Program-made: the position numbers and the translations under genes
Shown: positions 21,087 through 32,776 of the stretch, piece after piece
Layout of the letters: each line of letters starts with the position of its first letter
Numbering within the stretch: the first letter of the stretch is position 1
Assembly: GCF_013410105.1 (NCBI RefSeq)
Contig: NZ_JACCCJ010000002.1
Coordinates: 62,001 to 126,000, forward strand
Origin: Sphingopyxis sp. JAI108
GTDB lineage: Bacteria; Pseudomonadota; Alphaproteobacteria; Sphingomonadales; Sphingomonadaceae
DNA length: 64,000 nt
Reading direction: 5' to 3'
The notes under the pieces: generated by a model
What the model saw: the letters and a program-made list of their open reading frames with translations, nothing else
What the model was told of the DNA's origin: nothing
Database searches by the model: none

Positions 21087-21518
21087 TTAACCCTCCAGGT
21101 GCGAGGTGTCGCCGAGGCGGGCGATAACCTTCGTCTTGATCGGCAGCTTCATCGCGGCGCGTTCGAACGCCAGCGCGGCCACCGGGCCGGGGACGCCGTC
21201 GAGTTCGAACAGGATGCGACCCGGCTTCACGCGCGCGGCCCAGAATTCCGGCGAACCCTTGCCCTTACCCATGCGGACTTCGGCAGGCTTCGACGACACG
21301 GGGACGTCGGGGAAGATGCGGATCCACAGGCGGCCCTGGCGCTTGATCGCGCGGCTGATCGCGCGGCGAGCCGCTTCGATCTGGCGCGCGGTGATGCGCT
21401 CGGGTTCCATCGCCTTCAGCCCGTAGGAGCCGAAGTTCAGGCTGGTACCGCCCTTGGCATTGCCATGGATGCGGCCCTTGAAGGCCTTGCGGAACTTGGT
21501 TTTTTTCGGTTGCAGCAT
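21087..21518 (-). CDS. rplP: 50S ribosomal protein L16
   Basis: L16 helps position tRNA in the A site. The 143-residue product starts [19 protein letters not shown] and has the [30 protein letters not shown] and [24 protein letters not shown] blocks that define the family. It is of normal length and lies 11 bases after rpsC. Confidence 0.98.
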   Translation of the reverse strand: MLQPKKTKFRKAFKGRIHGNAKGGTSLNFGSYGLKAMEPERITARQIEAARRAISRAIKRQGRLWIRIFPDVPVSSKPAEVRMGKGKGSPEFWAARVKPGRILFELDGVPGPVAALAFERAAMKLPIKTKVIARLGDTSHLEG

Positions 21519-21529
21519 GTCAGCAGTCC

Positions 21530-22237
21530 TTAGCGGCGATCTTCACGGGCCGGACGGACACCGGTCGTCTGCGCGTCGAGCATCAGACGGTCGGTCGCCA
21601 TCGGGTCGTGACCAAGGATCTCGCCCTTGAAAATCCAGACCTTGATGCCGCAGACACCGTAAGCGGTGTGCGCTTCGGCCTCGGCATAGTCGACATTGGC
21701 GCGCAGCGTGTGCAGCGGCACCCGGCCTTCGCGATACCATTCGGTGCGCGCGATTTCCGCGCCGCCGAGACGGCCGGCGCAGTTGATGCGGATGCCCTCG
21801 GCGCCGAGACGCATCGCCGACTGAACGGCGCGCTTCATGGCGCGGCGGAACGCGACGCGGCGTTCGAGCTGGTCGGCAATGCCCTGGCCGACGAGCTTGG
21901 CGTCGACTTCGGGCTTGCGGATCTCGACGATGTTCAGCGACACGTCGCTGCCCGTCATCTCACCCAGCTTCTTGCGCAGCTTTTCGATGTCCGCGCCCTT
22001 CTTGCCGATGATGACGCCCGGACGGGCGGCATAGATCGACACGCGGCACAGCTTCGCCGGACGCTCGATCACGACCTTCGAGATCGCGGCCTGCGGCAGG
22101 TGCTTGAACACGAACTTGCGGATCTTCAGATCCTCGACAAGCATGCGGCCATAGTCCTGGCCCTCGGCGAACCAGCGGCTGTCCCAGGTGCGGTTGACCT
22201 GCAGGCGCAGGCCGATCGGATTGCTCTTCTGGCCCAT
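21530..22237 (-). CDS. rpsC: 30S ribosomal protein S3
   Basis: S3 forms part of the mRNA entry channel and has helicase activity with S4 and S5. The 235-residue product starts [22 protein letters not shown], the conserved N-terminus, so the open frame upstream of it is not used. The KH domain has [17 protein letters not shown]. The C-terminal domain has GVKVWI-like ([12 protein letters not shown]). It lies one base after the rplV stop. Confidence 0.98.
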   Translation of the reverse strand: MGQKSNPIGLRLQVNRTWDSRWFAEGQDYGRMLVEDLKIRKFVFKHLPQAAISKVVIERPAKLCRVSIYAARPGVIIGKKGADIEKLRKKLGEMTGSDVSLNIVEIRKPEVDAKLVGQGIADQLERRVAFRRAMKRAVQSAMRLGAEGIRINCAGRLGGAEIARTEWYREGRVPLHTLRANVDYAEAEAHTAYGVCGIKVWIFKGEILGHDPMATDRLMLDAQTTGVRPAREDRR

Positions 22238-22238
22238 C

Positions 22239-22619
22239 TTACGCCTCTTCTTCCTGTTCGCGCACGACAATGCGGATGCGGCTGAACGGCTTGACGATCC
22301 GGGTCGACTTGCCGCGGCCACGCGCGTGCCAGCGCTTCATCGAGAGCGACTTGCCGACGCTCGCTTCCTTGACGACGAGTGCGTCGACGTCGAGGTTGTG
22401 ATTGTTTTCCGCGTTGGCGACCGCGCTGGCGAGCACCTTGCGCACGTCGACGGCCATCGCCTTCTTCGAGAAAGCGAGGACGTTCATTGCGTCTTCGACC
22501 TTGCGGCCGCGGATCAGCGCGGCGACGAGGTTCAGCTTCTGCGCCGAGCCGCGGATCTGCGTGCCCACGGACAATGCCTCATTATCCGCAACGCGGCGGG
22601 GGGACTTTTCCTTGCCCAT
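22239..22619 (-). CDS. rplV: 50S ribosomal protein L22
   Basis: L22 lines the peptide exit tunnel with its extended loop. The 126-residue product has [28 protein letters not shown] and the loop and C-terminal block [34 protein letters not shown]. It has a short acidic tail. Its ATG overlaps the rpsS stop by one base (TAATG). Confidence 0.98.
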   Translation of the reverse strand: MGKEKSPRRVADNEALSVGTQIRGSAQKLNLVAALIRGRKVEDAMNVLAFSKKAMAVDVRKVLASAVANAENNHNLDVDALVVKEASVGKSLSMKRWHARGRGKSTRIVKPFSRIRIVVREQEEEA

Positions 22620-22894
22620 TAGCGTTTGCCCTTCTTGTCAGCCGCGTGGCCGGGGAAGAAGCGCGTCGGCGCGAATTCACCCAGCTTCATGCCGACCATG
22701 TCTTCATTGACCGACACCGGCACGAACTTGCGGCCGTTGTAGACGTTGAAGGTCAGCCCGACGAACTGCGGCAGGATGGTGGACCGGCGCGACCAGGTTT
22801 TGATAGGCGCAGAGCTGCTGCCTTCCTGGGCCGTTTCGGCTTTCTTGAGGAGATGGAGGTCCACAAAGGGACCCTTCCAGACCGAGCGAGCCAT
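22619..22894 (-). CDS. rpsS: 30S ribosomal protein S19
   Basis: S19 is a head protein that, with S13, contacts the A-site tRNA. The 91-residue product starts [20 protein letters not shown] and has the family signature [28 protein letters not shown]. It is of standard length and lies three bases after rplB. Confidence 0.98.
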   Translation of the reverse strand: MARSVWKGPFVDLHLLKKAETAQEGSSSAPIKTWSRRSTILPQFVGLTFNVYNGRKFVPVSVNEDMVGMKLGEFAPTRFFPGHAADKKGKR

Positions 22895-22897
22895 GGC

Positions 22898-23734
22898 TTA
22901 CCTCTTCTTCTTCGCGTGACGCGACCGGATGATCATCTTGTCGGTCGACTTGTTGTGACGGGTACGAGCACCCTTGGTCGGCTTGCCCCACGGAGTAACC
23001 GGATGACGGCCACCCGAGGTGCGGCCTTCACCACCGCCGTGCGGGTGATCGACCGGGTTCTTCGCGACACCGCGAGTCAGCGGGCGCTTGCCGAGCCAGC
23101 GATTGCGGCCGGCCTTGCCGAGGTTGGTGTTCTGGTTGTCGGGGTTCGACACCGCACCGACCGTGCCCATGCATTCGCCACGGATGTAACGCTGTTCGCC
23201 CGAACCGAGACGCACGATCACGAGACCGCGGTCACGACCGACGACCTGCGCATAGGTGCCAGCCGAACGGGCGATCTGGCCGCCCTTGCCCGGCTTCATC
23301 TCGATATTGTGGACGATCGTGCCGACCGGCATCTGCGACAATTCCATCGCATTGCCCGGCTTCACGTCGGTCTTCTTGCCGGCGACGACGGTGTCGCCGA
23401 CCGCCAGACGCTGCGGCGCGATGATGTACGTCTGCTCGCCGTCCTCATACTTCACCAGTGCGATGAAGGCCGTGCGGTTGGGGTCGTATTCCAGCCGCTC
23501 GACGGTGGCCGGCATGTCCCACTTGCGACGCTTGAAGTCGATGAAGCGGTACTTCTGCTTGTGACCACCAGCGATACCGCGCGAGGTCACATGACCCTTG
23601 TTGTTGCGGCCACCGGTCTTGTTCTTGCCTTCGGTCAGCGCCTTGACGGGCTTGCCCTTCCACAGCGACGATTTGTCGACGAGGATCAGGCCGCGCTGTG
23701 CGGGGCTGGTCGGATTATAGGATTTAAGTGCCAT
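22898..23734 (-). CDS. rplB: 50S ribosomal protein L2
   Basis: L2 is a core large-subunit protein near the peptidyl transferase centre. The 278-residue product has [15 protein letters not shown] at the start, the RNA-binding fold, and the C-terminal signature [24 protein letters not shown], which contains the histidine known to be important for peptidyl transfer. It is of normal length. Confidence 0.99.
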   Translation of the reverse strand: MALKSYNPTSPAQRGLILVDKSSLWKGKPVKALTEGKNKTGGRNNKGHVTSRGIAGGHKQKYRFIDFKRRKWDMPATVERLEYDPNRTAFIALVKYEDGEQTYIIAPQRLAVGDTVVAGKKTDVKPGNAMELSQMPVGTIVHNIEMKPGKGGQIARSAGTYAQVVGRDRGLVIVRLGSGEQRYIRGECMGTVGAVSNPDNQNTNLGKAGRNRWLGKRPLTRGVAKNPVDHPHGGGEGRTSGGRHPVTPWGKPTKGARTRHNKSTDKMIIRSRHAKKKR

Positions 23735-23755
23735 TTTCTCTGCCTCTTCCTACAA

Positions 23756-24064
23756 TCAGACGCCGGTCGTGACGTCGATCGTCTGGCCTGCGGCCAGGCG
23801 AACAATCGCCTTCTTCACGTCGCTGCGGGTGTAGGGCTTGCCCTTCCAGCGCTTGGTCTTGCCTTTGGTGACGAGCGTGTTCACGCTCACGACCTTGACA
23901 TCGAACAGCGCCTCGACGGCGGCCTTGATGGCGGGCTTGGTCGCGTCGTTCGCGACCTTGAACACCACGGCGTCATTTTCGCTGAGCAGCGTCGACTTTT
24001 CGGTGATCACCGGAGCGAGGATCACGTCATAGTGACGCGCGTCGATGGTTTTTGCCTTAGCCAT
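23756..24064 (-). CDS. rplW: 50S ribosomal protein L23
   Basis: L23 is the main dock for trigger factor and SRP at the tunnel exit. The 102-residue product has [15 protein letters not shown], the loop [33 protein letters not shown], and a short end. It is of typical bacterial length and overlaps rplD by eight bases. Confidence 0.98.
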   Translation of the reverse strand: MAKAKTIDARHYDVILAPVITEKSTLLSENDAVVFKVANDATKPAIKAAVEALFDVKVVSVNTLVTKGKTKRWKGKPYTRSDVKKAIVRLAAGQTIDVTTGV

Positions 24065-24683
24065 TGCAGCGGGCCTCCAGCTTTTCGACCGCCGCGCGGG
24101 TCAGGACCAGCGTGTCGGCTCGGATGATGTCATAGACGTTGGCGCCGATGGCCGGCAGCGCGTCGACACCGATGAGGTTGGCCGAAGCCATCGCGAAGCT
24201 TTCGTGCACCGCGTCGCCATCGATGAAGAGCGCGCGGTTGCCGAGCTCGAGCTTGCCGAGCTTGCCGGCGAGCGCCTTGGTCTTCGCGTCCTTGAGTTCG
24301 AGCGTGTCGATGACGACGAGCTTGCCGCCCTTCGCCTTGTCGCTCAAAGCCATCTTCAGGCCGAGGGTGCGGATCTTCTTGTTCAGCGAGTGGCCGAAGG
24401 TGCGGGCACGCGGGCCGTGCGCCTTGCCGCCGCCGATGAAGATCGGTGCCTTGCGGTCGCCGTGACGAGCCGTACCGCCGCCCTTCTGGCGACCGAACTT
24501 CTTGCCGGTGCGCGACACATCGCTGCGTTCACGGGCGGCGCGAGCCGGACCGCGGCGCTTTTCGAGCTGCCAGGCAACGACGCGGTGCAGGATGTCGGCG
24601 CGGGCGTCGACGCCGAACACATCGTCATTGAGATCGATGTCGGTGCCGGCCTTGCCGTCGAGGGTCTGAACCTTGACCTTCAT
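24057..24683 (-). CDS. rplD: 50S ribosomal protein L4
   Basis: L4 lines the exit tunnel and in E. coli represses its own S10 operon. The 208-residue product has the tunnel loop region [35 protein letters not shown] and the C-terminal domain ending [15 protein letters not shown]. It is of typical length. No E. coli-type S10 leader can be recognised by eye. Confidence 0.98.
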   Translation of the reverse strand: MKVKVQTLDGKAGTDIDLNDDVFGVDARADILHRVVAWQLEKRRGPARAARERSDVSRTGKKFGRQKGGGTARHGDRKAPIFIGGGKAHGPRARTFGHSLNKKIRTLGLKMALSDKAKGGKLVVIDTLELKDAKTKALAGKLGKLELGNRALFIDGDAVHESFAMASANLIGVDALPAIGANVYDIIRADTLVLTRAAVEKLEARCNG

Positions 24684-24685
24684 GA

Positions 24686-25459
24686 TCAGGACTCCTGTGC
24701 GCCGTCGGTGGCCGCGGTGTCGACGACGGTTTCTTCAACCGGCGTTTCGACCGGCGCGTCAGCCGGGGCTTCGTTGCTGTTGGCCGCGCTCTTGATGCCC
24801 GCCGGATAGGGGGCTTCGGGGTGGCGCGGCAGCTTCACCGCATCGCGGACGAGCAGCCAGCCGCCCTTCGAGCCAGGGACCGAACCCTTGACGAAGAGAA
24901 GGCCGCGCTCGACGTCGGTGCGGACGATTTCGAGATTCTGCTGGGTGCGGTTGCGCGCGCCCATGTGGCCGGCCATCTTCTTGTTCTTGAAGACGCGGCC
25001 CGGATCCTGGCGGTTACCGGTCGAACCATGCGCACGGTGGCTGATCGAAACGCCGTGGGTCGCGCGCATACCGCCGAAACCCCAGCGCTTCATCGCACCG
25101 GCAAAGCCCTTACCCTGGGTCACGCCCTGGATGTCGACGATCTGGCCGGCGACGAAGTGGTCGGCCGACAGTTCGGCGCCCACGTCGAGCGTCGCGTCGT
25201 CGGCGACGCGGAACTCGACGAGTTTCGCCTTGGGCTCGACTTCGGCCTTGCCATAGGCGCCACGCTGCGGCTTGGCGACATTCTTCGCCTTGGCCGAGCC
25301 AGCACCCAGTTGAACGGCGACATAGCCGTCGCGTTCCTTATCGCGCACGGAGACAACCTGGCAGCCTTCGAGGCTCAGGACGGTGACGGGCACGTGGCGG
25401 CCGTCGTCCTGAAACAGGCGGGTCATCCCCATTTTCTTCGCGATCACGCCAGTCCGCAT
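24686..25459 (-). CDS. rplC: 50S ribosomal protein L3 with C-terminal extension
   Basis: L3 binds near the 3' end of 23S rRNA and reaches the peptidyl transferase centre. The 257-residue product starts [20 protein letters not shown]. The signature [26 protein letters not shown] lies in the middle, with the glutamine of NRQDPGRV in the place that PrmB methylates in E. coli. It is 40-45 residues longer than usual; the extra C-terminal tail is Ala/Pro/Glu/Thr-rich and probably disordered. Confidence 0.97.
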   Translation of the reverse strand: MRTGVIAKKMGMTRLFQDDGRHVPVTVLSLEGCQVVSVRDKERDGYVAVQLGAGSAKAKNVAKPQRGAYGKAEVEPKAKLVEFRVADDATLDVGAELSADHFVAGQIVDIQGVTQGKGFAGAMKRWGFGGMRATHGVSISHRAHGSTGNRQDPGRVFKNKKMAGHMGARNRTQQNLEIVRTDVERGLLFVKGSVPGSKGGWLLVRDAVKLPRHPEAPYPAGIKSAANSNEAPADAPVETPVEETVVDTAATDGAQES

Positions 25460-25757
25460 GATCCATACTCCTAAACAGAGGCCGGGCGGACCATTCCGCA
25501 CGGCTTGCGGGACCCATCAAGGCAAGCCTCGACGGAACCCTCCCAGCCCAAAATTTCGATACATCGCCCCGTCCGGGCTGAGGTGCCGCCTTCCCGTGGG
25601 TTGGCGGCGAGACGGGGGACGCAGCCCGGTCGTATATGCCTTCCGGAGAAAGCGACCGGCGGTATCCACCCTATCGTCGATCCGGATCGCTCCGGACAAT
25701 GCAGTCACCAAGGTGGCTGCCGATAGAGACCCCGGTTTTCACCGGGGCGTCGCTGGC
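25460..25757 (-). promoter_or_regulatory. Long rpsJ-rplC spacer, possible structured leader
   Basis: The 298-base gap is far longer than any other in the S10-spc cluster, where genes mostly overlap or lie within 60 bases of each other. It holds several inverted repeats: CCCCGG/CCGGGG (25730-25735 and 25742-25747) just after rpsJ, and TCCGGA/TCCGGA around 25681-25697. I see no convincing short gene. It may be an RNA leader, an internal promoter region, or inserted repeat sequence. Confidence 0.4.
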
Positions 25758-26069
25758 TCAGGCCAGCTTGATCTCAACGTTCACCCCCGCGGCGAGGTCG
25801 AGCTTCATCAGCGCATCGACCGTCTGCGGGGTGGGCTGCACGATGTCGAGCAGCCGCTTGTGGGTACGCACCTCGAACTGCTCGCGCGACTTTTTGTCGA
25901 CATGCGGGCCGCGGTTCACGGTGAATTTTTCAATACGCGTCGGAAGCGGGATCGGGCCGCGAATAAGCGCTCCGGTACGACGTGCCGTATCGGCAATGTC
26001 GGTGGTGGCCTGATCGAGCACGCGGTGATCAAAGGCCTTCAGGCGAATGCGAATATTCTGCGTTTCCAT
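25758..26069 (-). CDS. rpsJ: 30S ribosomal protein S10 / NusE
   Basis: S10 is a head protein and, as NusE, joins antitermination complexes with NusB. The 103-residue product has [29 protein letters not shown] and the [27 protein letters not shown] block. It is of standard length. It is separated from tuf by a 147-base gap with a hairpin, and from rplC by about 300 bases. Confidence 0.98.
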   Translation of the reverse strand: METQNIRIRLKAFDHRVLDQATTDIADTARRTGALIRGPIPLPTRIEKFTVNRGPHVDKKSREQFEVRTHKRLLDIVQPTPQTVDALMKLDLAAGVNVEIKLA

Positions 26070-26154
26070 GACTGTTCCAGTCGAATCCCGTCTAACGATG
26101 CGAAAGAGCCGAAATGGCCTGCTCCGACTTCCGTGGGGAAGCCGGATCGGCCAT

Positions 26155-26205
26155 CAAAAACCTTTAAGCTACGAGCCGCGCGAATCACTCCGAATCGCGC
26201 GGCTC
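26155..26205 (-). terminator. Hairpin and T-run after tuf
   Basis: Read on the minus strand just after the tuf stop, GAGCCGCGCGA and TCGCGCGGCTC form an 11-bp perfect stem (plus-strand 26195-26205 and 26173-26183) with an 11-base loop. A T5 run follows about 12 bases later (plus-strand A-run near 26156-26160). It would reduce read-through from str into S10 and so implies a promoter before rpsJ. Confidence 0.5.
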
Positions 26206-26216
26206 GCGGCCCTATA

Positions 26217-27410
26217 TTACTTTGTGACGGTTGCCACAACCCCTGCGCCGACCGTGCGGCCGCCTTCGCGAATTGCGAAGCGGAGACCCGGGTCCATCGC
26301 GATCGGGGCGATCAGCTTGACCGACAGCTGGACGTTGTCGCCCGGCATGACCATCTCGGTGCCCTCGGGGAGGATGACCTCGCCGGTGACGTCGGTGGTG
26401 CGGAAGTAGAACTGCGGACGATAGTTCGCGAAGAACGGCGTGTGACGGCCGCCCTCGTCCTTCGACAGGACGTACACTTCCGAGGTGAACTCGGTGTGCG
26501 GCGTGATCGAGCCGGGCTTCGCCAGAACCTGGCCACGCTCGACTTCTTCACGGCCGACGCCGCGGATCAGCGCACCGATGTTGTCGCCGGCCTGGCCCTG
26601 GTCGAGCAGCTTGCGGAACATTTCGACGCCGGTGACGACGGTCTTCTTGGTGTCCTTGATGCCGACGATTTCGACTTCTTCACCAACCTTGACGATGCCG
26701 GTTTCGACGCGGCCGGTAACGACGGTACCGCGACCCGAGATCGAGAACACGTCTTCGATCGGCATCAGGAAGGGCTTGTCGAGCGGGCGTTCCGGCTGCG
26801 GGATCCACTCGTCGACGGCAGCCATCAGCTTCAGGATCGCATCCTTGCCGATGTTGTCGTCGCGGCTTTCGAGCGCGGCGAGCGCCGAACCGGCGATGAT
26901 CGGAATATTGTCGCCGTCGAAGTCGCGCTTCGAAAGTTCTTCACGGATTTCGAGTTCGACGAGTTCGAGCAGTTCGGGATCGTCGAGCTGGTCGACCTTG
27001 TTGAGGAAGACGACCATGGTCGGAACGCCGACCTGCTTCGCGAGCAGGATGTGCTCCTTCGTCTGGGGCATCGGGCCGTCAGCGGCCGACACGACGAGGA
27101 TCGCGCCGTCCATCTGGGCGGCACCGGTGATCATGTTCTTCACATAGTCGGCGTGACCCGGGCAGTCGACGTGCGCATAGTGGCGGCCTTCGGTTTCATA
27201 TTCGACGTGGGCGGTCGAAATGGTGATGCCGCGCTCGCGCTCTTCGGGCGCCTTGTCGATGTTCGCGAAATCGACGGCGGCGTTACCCGCGACGTTTTCC
27301 GCCAGAATCTTGGTGATCGCTGCGGTCAGCGAGGTCTTGCCATGGTCGACGTGACCGATGGTGCCGATGTTGCAGTGCGGCTTCGTCCGCTCAAATTTAG
27401 CCTTGGCCAT
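26217..27410 (-). CDS. tuf: Elongation factor Tu
   Basis: EF-Tu delivers aminoacyl-tRNA to the ribosome as a GTP complex. The 397-residue protein has all G motifs: GHVDHGKT near residue 18, the DCPGHADY block, NKVDQLDD and SALAALE. Domains 2 and 3 have the usual [10 protein letters not shown] and [12 protein letters not shown] segments. It stands after fusA in the str operon. Whether a second tuf copy exists cannot be judged from this window. Confidence 0.99.
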   Translation of the reverse strand: MAKAKFERTKPHCNIGTIGHVDHGKTSLTAAITKILAENVAGNAAVDFANIDKAPEERERGITISTAHVEYETEGRHYAHVDCPGHADYVKNMITGAAQMDGAILVVSAADGPMPQTKEHILLAKQVGVPTMVVFLNKVDQLDDPELLELVELEIREELSKRDFDGDNIPIIAGSALAALESRDDNIGKDAILKLMAAVDEWIPQPERPLDKPFLMPIEDVFSISGRGTVVTGRVETGIVKVGEEVEIVGIKDTKKTVVTGVEMFRKLLDQGQAGDNIGALIRGVGREEVERGQVLAKPGSITPHTEFTSEVYVLSKDEGGRHTPFFANYRPQFYFRTTDVTGEVILPEGTEMVMPGDNVQLSVKLIAPIAMDPGLRFAIREGGRTVGAGVVATVTK

Positions 27411-27528
27411 GATGTAACAACCTTCTTGTTCGATGTTTGCGTTGATCAGTCCTGGACGCGCCTGCTGAATCAGGCGCCGCCCTTAGAGGGTCTTGCCGCG
27501 CGGTGCAAGCCCGCGCGGCTTCGACCTA

Positions 27529-29622
<2,094 letters not shown>

Positions 29623-29718
29623 GGTCTTTTCCTTGGACTTGGGGGGAAGCTTTTGGAGCCGCCCCCGATATAGGAAGTTTTGTTGCGATTGCGAGACGGG
29701 CCAATGACCCGCCTTCGC

Positions 29719-30189
29719 TTACCAGCGGTAGTGGCTGAAGGCGCGGTTGGCTTCGGCCATGCGGTGCGTGTCTTCGCGCTTCTTCACCGCGTTGCCGCGG
29801 TTGTTCGAGGCATCGAGGAGCTCGCCCGACAGACGCGCGGCCATCGTGGTTTCGCTGCGGTTGCGCGCCGCGGTGATCAGCCAGCGGATTGCGAGCGCCT
29901 GCGCGCGGTCCGGACGGACTTCGACGGGAACCTGATAGGTCGCACCGCCGACGCGGCGGCTGCGCACTTCGATGTTCGGACGGATGTTCGCCAGCGCTTC
30001 GTGGAACACGCCGAGCGGTTCCTTCTTGGCACGGGCTTCGACCGATTCGAGCGCACCGTAAACGATGTTTTCAGCGACGGACTTCTTCCCGTCCAGCATG
30101 ACGCTGTTCATGAATTTCGACAGCACCGTATCACCGAAACGGGGATCGGGCAGAATTTCGCGGCGTTCAGGACGACGACGACGAGCCAT
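29719..30189 (-). CDS. rpsG: 30S ribosomal protein S7
   Basis: S7 organises the 16S 3' domain and lies near the E site; in E. coli it represses the str operon. The 156-residue product has [35 protein letters not shown] and the [40 protein letters not shown]-terminal block. It is of standard length. Confidence 0.98.
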   Translation of the reverse strand: MARRRRPERREILPDPRFGDTVLSKFMNSVMLDGKKSVAENIVYGALESVEARAKKEPLGVFHEALANIRPNIEVRSRRVGGATYQVPVEVRPDRAQALAIRWLITAARNRSETTMAARLSGELLDASNNRGNAVKKREDTHRMAEANRAFSHYRW

Positions 30190-30260
30190 GGGTTATTCCT
30201 TTACAACAGCATCCCGGCGCGACGCGCAGCGGGATGATCAAATAGCCGAAAAAGCGGTCC

Positions 30261-30632
30261 TTACTTCGGACGCTTCGCGCCGTACTTCGAACGGCTCTGC
30301 TTGCGGTCCTTCACGCCCTGCGTATCGAGCACGCCGCGCAGGACGTGGTAACGCACACCGGGAAGATCGCGGACACGACCGCCGCGGATCAGCACGACGC
30401 TGTGTTCCTGGAGGTTGTGACCTTCGCCGGGGATATAGGTGATGACTTCGCGGCTGTTGGTCAGGCGGACCTTCGCAACCTTGCGGAGCGCCGAGTTCGG
30501 CTTTTTCGGGGTCGTCGTGTAGACACGGGTGCAAACGCCGCGCTTTTGCGGGTTTGCGTCCATCGCCGGGACCTTGGACTTCACCTTCTGGGGAGTCCGG
30601 CCCTTGCGGACCAGCTGGTTGATCGTGGGCAT
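30261..30632 (-). CDS. rpsL: 30S ribosomal protein S12 (Arg at residue 88)
   Basis: S12 lies at the decoding centre and is the classic target of streptomycin-resistance mutations. The 123-residue product starts at the conserved [12 protein letters not shown], so the open frame further upstream is not coding. [10 protein letters not shown] keeps the usual Lys43. In the second critical loop the sequence reads GGRVRDLPG: residue 88 is arginine (codon at 30369-30371), where E. coli has lysine. Substitution of this lysine by arginine gives streptomycin resistance in other bacteria. rpsL is the first gene of the str operon here. Confidence 0.98.
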   Translation of the reverse strand: MPTINQLVRKGRTPQKVKSKVPAMDANPQKRGVCTRVYTTTPKKPNSALRKVAKVRLTNSREVITYIPGEGHNLQEHSVVLIRGGRVRDLPGVRYHVLRGVLDTQGVKDRKQSRSKYGAKRPK

Positions 30633-30937
30633 GAATGCTTCACCTTTAATTGTCCGCCCATCAAAGCGAACGGTTACTGTACTGCGGTGGATGAAGCTCC
30701 GGCCGCAATCCCGCCAAAAAGGGCGAAAAACGACCGACCTGATAACAGCAAAAGACCCCGGCAGACCTGCAAGATCGTCCGGAGGCTCCATCCGCGCCAG
30801 CAATGTTCAAGCGCTGTTGCAACTGAAAGAGGCAGCAAACCGCCCTTTTCGGTCGAGCGCGCCCCTAGACCCGATTCCTCCGGTGGTCAAGAGGCAGGCA
30901 ATATTGTTGCGCCGGACGGAGCGGGCTATCGCGAGTC
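30633..30937 (-). promoter_or_regulatory. Upstream region of the str operon
   Basis: About 305 bases lie between rpsL and the divergent glycosylase gene. The str operon promoter must lie here or close by, as rpsL is the first minus-strand gene. The minus strand contains T-rich stretches around 30709-30730 and a GC-rich hairpin-like CGCC/GGCG pair, but I cannot assign -35/-10 boxes with confidence. Confidence 0.4.
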
Positions 30938-31432
30938 ATGCCCGCCGTCCGCCACGCCAGCTTCGCCCCGCATGTCGCGCCCGACACGCGGTTGCTGATA
31001 TTGGGAAGCCTGCCCGGCGCGCGTTCGCTTGCCGAACGCCAATATTATGCGCATCCGACGAACCAGTTCTGGCGCCTGCTGGGCGAGGCTATCGAGCAGC
31101 CGCTGGCAGACCTGCCCTATGACGACCGGCTGACGGTGCTGCGCGAGGCTAAGGTCGGACTCTGGGACGTGATCCGCAGCGCCGAGCGACACACCAGCAG
31201 CGACTCGCTGATCCGCGAGGCCGAGGCGCACGACCTCGCGGCGCTGATGGCCGATCTGCCCGACCTTCGCATGATCGCCTTCAACGGCGGCAAGGCCGCG
31301 GCGATCGGGCGAAGGCAATTGCCGCCACTCGAAGGCGTCGCTGTGGTCGACCTGCCGTCGAGCAGCGCGGCGCATACGATCGGCTTCGCGGCGAAGCTCG
31401 ATCGCTGGCTCGCGCTCCGCAGCGCGCTATGA
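30938..31432 (+). CDS. Family-6 DNA glycosylase (hypoxanthine-DNA glycosylase)
   Basis: The 164-residue protein matches family 6 of the uracil-DNA glycosylase superfamily, which removes hypoxanthine formed by adenine deamination. The family marks are GSLPGARS at 23-30 and YYAHPTNQFW at 36-45, with the C-terminal LPSSSAAHT motif that corresponds to the minor-groove loop. It lacks the catalytic motif of family-1 Ung. It is a single gene divergent from rpsL and converges, base to base, with the amidohydrolase gene. The alternative annotation as a G/U-mismatch glycosylase is less likely. Confidence 0.87.
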   Translation: MPAVRHASFAPHVAPDTRLLILGSLPGARSLAERQYYAHPTNQFWRLLGEAIEQPLADLPYDDRLTVLREAKVGLWDVIRSAERHTSSDSLIREAEAHDLAALMADLPDLRMIAFNGGKAAAIGRRQLPPLEGVAVVDLPSSSAAHTIGFAAKLDRWLALRSAL

Positions 31433-32734
31433 TCAGTCGACGACTTCGCCCCGTGCCATCACGAAATCGACTTTCTTGAGCACGCGCACGTCGGCGACAG
31501 GATCGCTCGCGACCGCGATGAGGTCGGCGCTCTTGCCTGGCGCGATGCTGCCGATCTGGTCCGACAGGCCGAGCAGGTCGGCGGCGTTCACCGTTGCGGC
31601 CTTGATCGCCTCGACCGGAGCCATGCCGTGCTGGACCATCAGTTCGAATTCGTCGCCGTTGCGGCCGTGCTTCGATACGCCGGCATCGGTACCGAAGGCG
31701 ATGCGCACGCCTTTGGGCACGAGCGTTTCGAGGCTTTTGCCGGTGATCGAGATGCGCCATTTGATCTTCGCCAGCACGTCGGGTTCATAAGCGTCGGGAT
31801 TGGCGGCGAGGCGTTCCTTGTAGCCATTCACGGTCGAAAGCGTCGGAACATAATAGGTCTTCGACTTCGCCCACGCCGCGATCGTCGCGTCGTCGAGGAT
31901 CGTGCCATGCTCGATCGAATCGGCGCCTGCATCGATCGCGAGGCGGATGCCGTCGGCGCCGTGCGCGTGCACCGCGACCTTCTTGCCGAACATATGCGCC
32001 GTCTCGACAATCGCCTTGGCTTCATCGTCGAACATCTGCTTGCCCAGGCCGGCGCCGATGCGGCTGTTGACCCCGCCGGTCGAGGCGAATTTGATCACGT
32101 CGGCACCGCGCCCGATCTGCAGCCGCACCGCGCGGCGGCAATCATCGGCGCCGTTGCAGGTGTTGCCCGCGCCCGCAAAGAAAGGCCGAAGCTCGTCGCG
32201 ATAGCCAAGCGAGCCGTCCATATGCCCGGCGCTGCCCGAAATGCTGGCGCCGGCATCGACGATGCGCGGCCCCCGCACCTTGCCCGCGAGGATCGCGTCG
32301 CGGAGCGCCAGCGTCGCGCCGTCGCCATCGCCGAGGTTGCGCACGGTGGTGAAGCCGGCGCGCAGCGTCTTCATGCCATTGGCCTCGGCATTGAAGGCCT
32401 GCGCCGCGGGGCTGAGCGTGATTTCCTCGAGCTGTCCGGCGATGCCGCCCGCATCGCTCGTCAGATGGACATGGCTGTCGATGAGGCCGGGGAGAACATA
32501 TTTGTCCCTGAGGTCGATCAGCGTTGCGCCGGGATCGGCGGGCTGGAAACCGTCGGCGATGCTCAGAATCTTGCCGCTCTCGACGACGATCGTCGAAGCG
32601 CCGCGCACCGGCTTGCCGGGTTCGGCGAGCAATTGCCCGGCGTGGATGACGGTGCGCGCGGGCGCCTCTGCGGCGAGCGGCGCCGCAAGCGACGCGCCGA
32701 CCAGCGCGAGCGGAAGGACGTAAAGCGGCTTCAT
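31433..32734 (-). CDS. Exported amidohydrolase (imidazolonepropionase/Xaa-Pro dipeptidase-like)
   Basis: The 433-residue protein has a signal peptide (cleavage near AAEA, residue 22-24) and an amidohydrolase TIM barrel. The metal site begins with His88 and His90 in GLIDSHVHL. Further ligands fit the VAVHAHG and SIEHGTI histidines and the final aspartate FGTDAGV. A carboxylated-lysine position is plausible in VIKFASTGG. Such periplasmic enzymes are numerous in sphingomonads and several cleave dipeptides or N-acyl amino acids. The substrate is unknown. It is expressed from a region that also follows the subtilase gene on the same strand. Confidence 0.87.
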   Translation of the reverse strand: MKPLYVLPLALVGASLAAPLAAEAPARTVIHAGQLLAEPGKPVRGASTIVVESGKILSIADGFQPADPGATLIDLRDKYVLPGLIDSHVHLTSDAGGIAGQLEEITLSPAAQAFNAEANGMKTLRAGFTTVRNLGDGDGATLALRDAILAGKVRGPRIVDAGASISGSAGHMDGSLGYRDELRPFFAGAGNTCNGADDCRRAVRLQIGRGADVIKFASTGGVNSRIGAGLGKQMFDDEAKAIVETAHMFGKKVAVHAHGADGIRLAIDAGADSIEHGTILDDATIAAWAKSKTYYVPTLSTVNGYKERLAANPDAYEPDVLAKIKWRISITGKSLETLVPKGVRIAFGTDAGVSKHGRNGDEFELMVQHGMAPVEAIKAATVNAADLLGLSDQIGSIAPGKSADLIAVASDPVADVRVLKKVDFVMARGEVVD

Positions 32735-32776
32735 GTCTGCATCCCCTGTTTTTGAACTGGGGAGCGTTAAAGCCGA

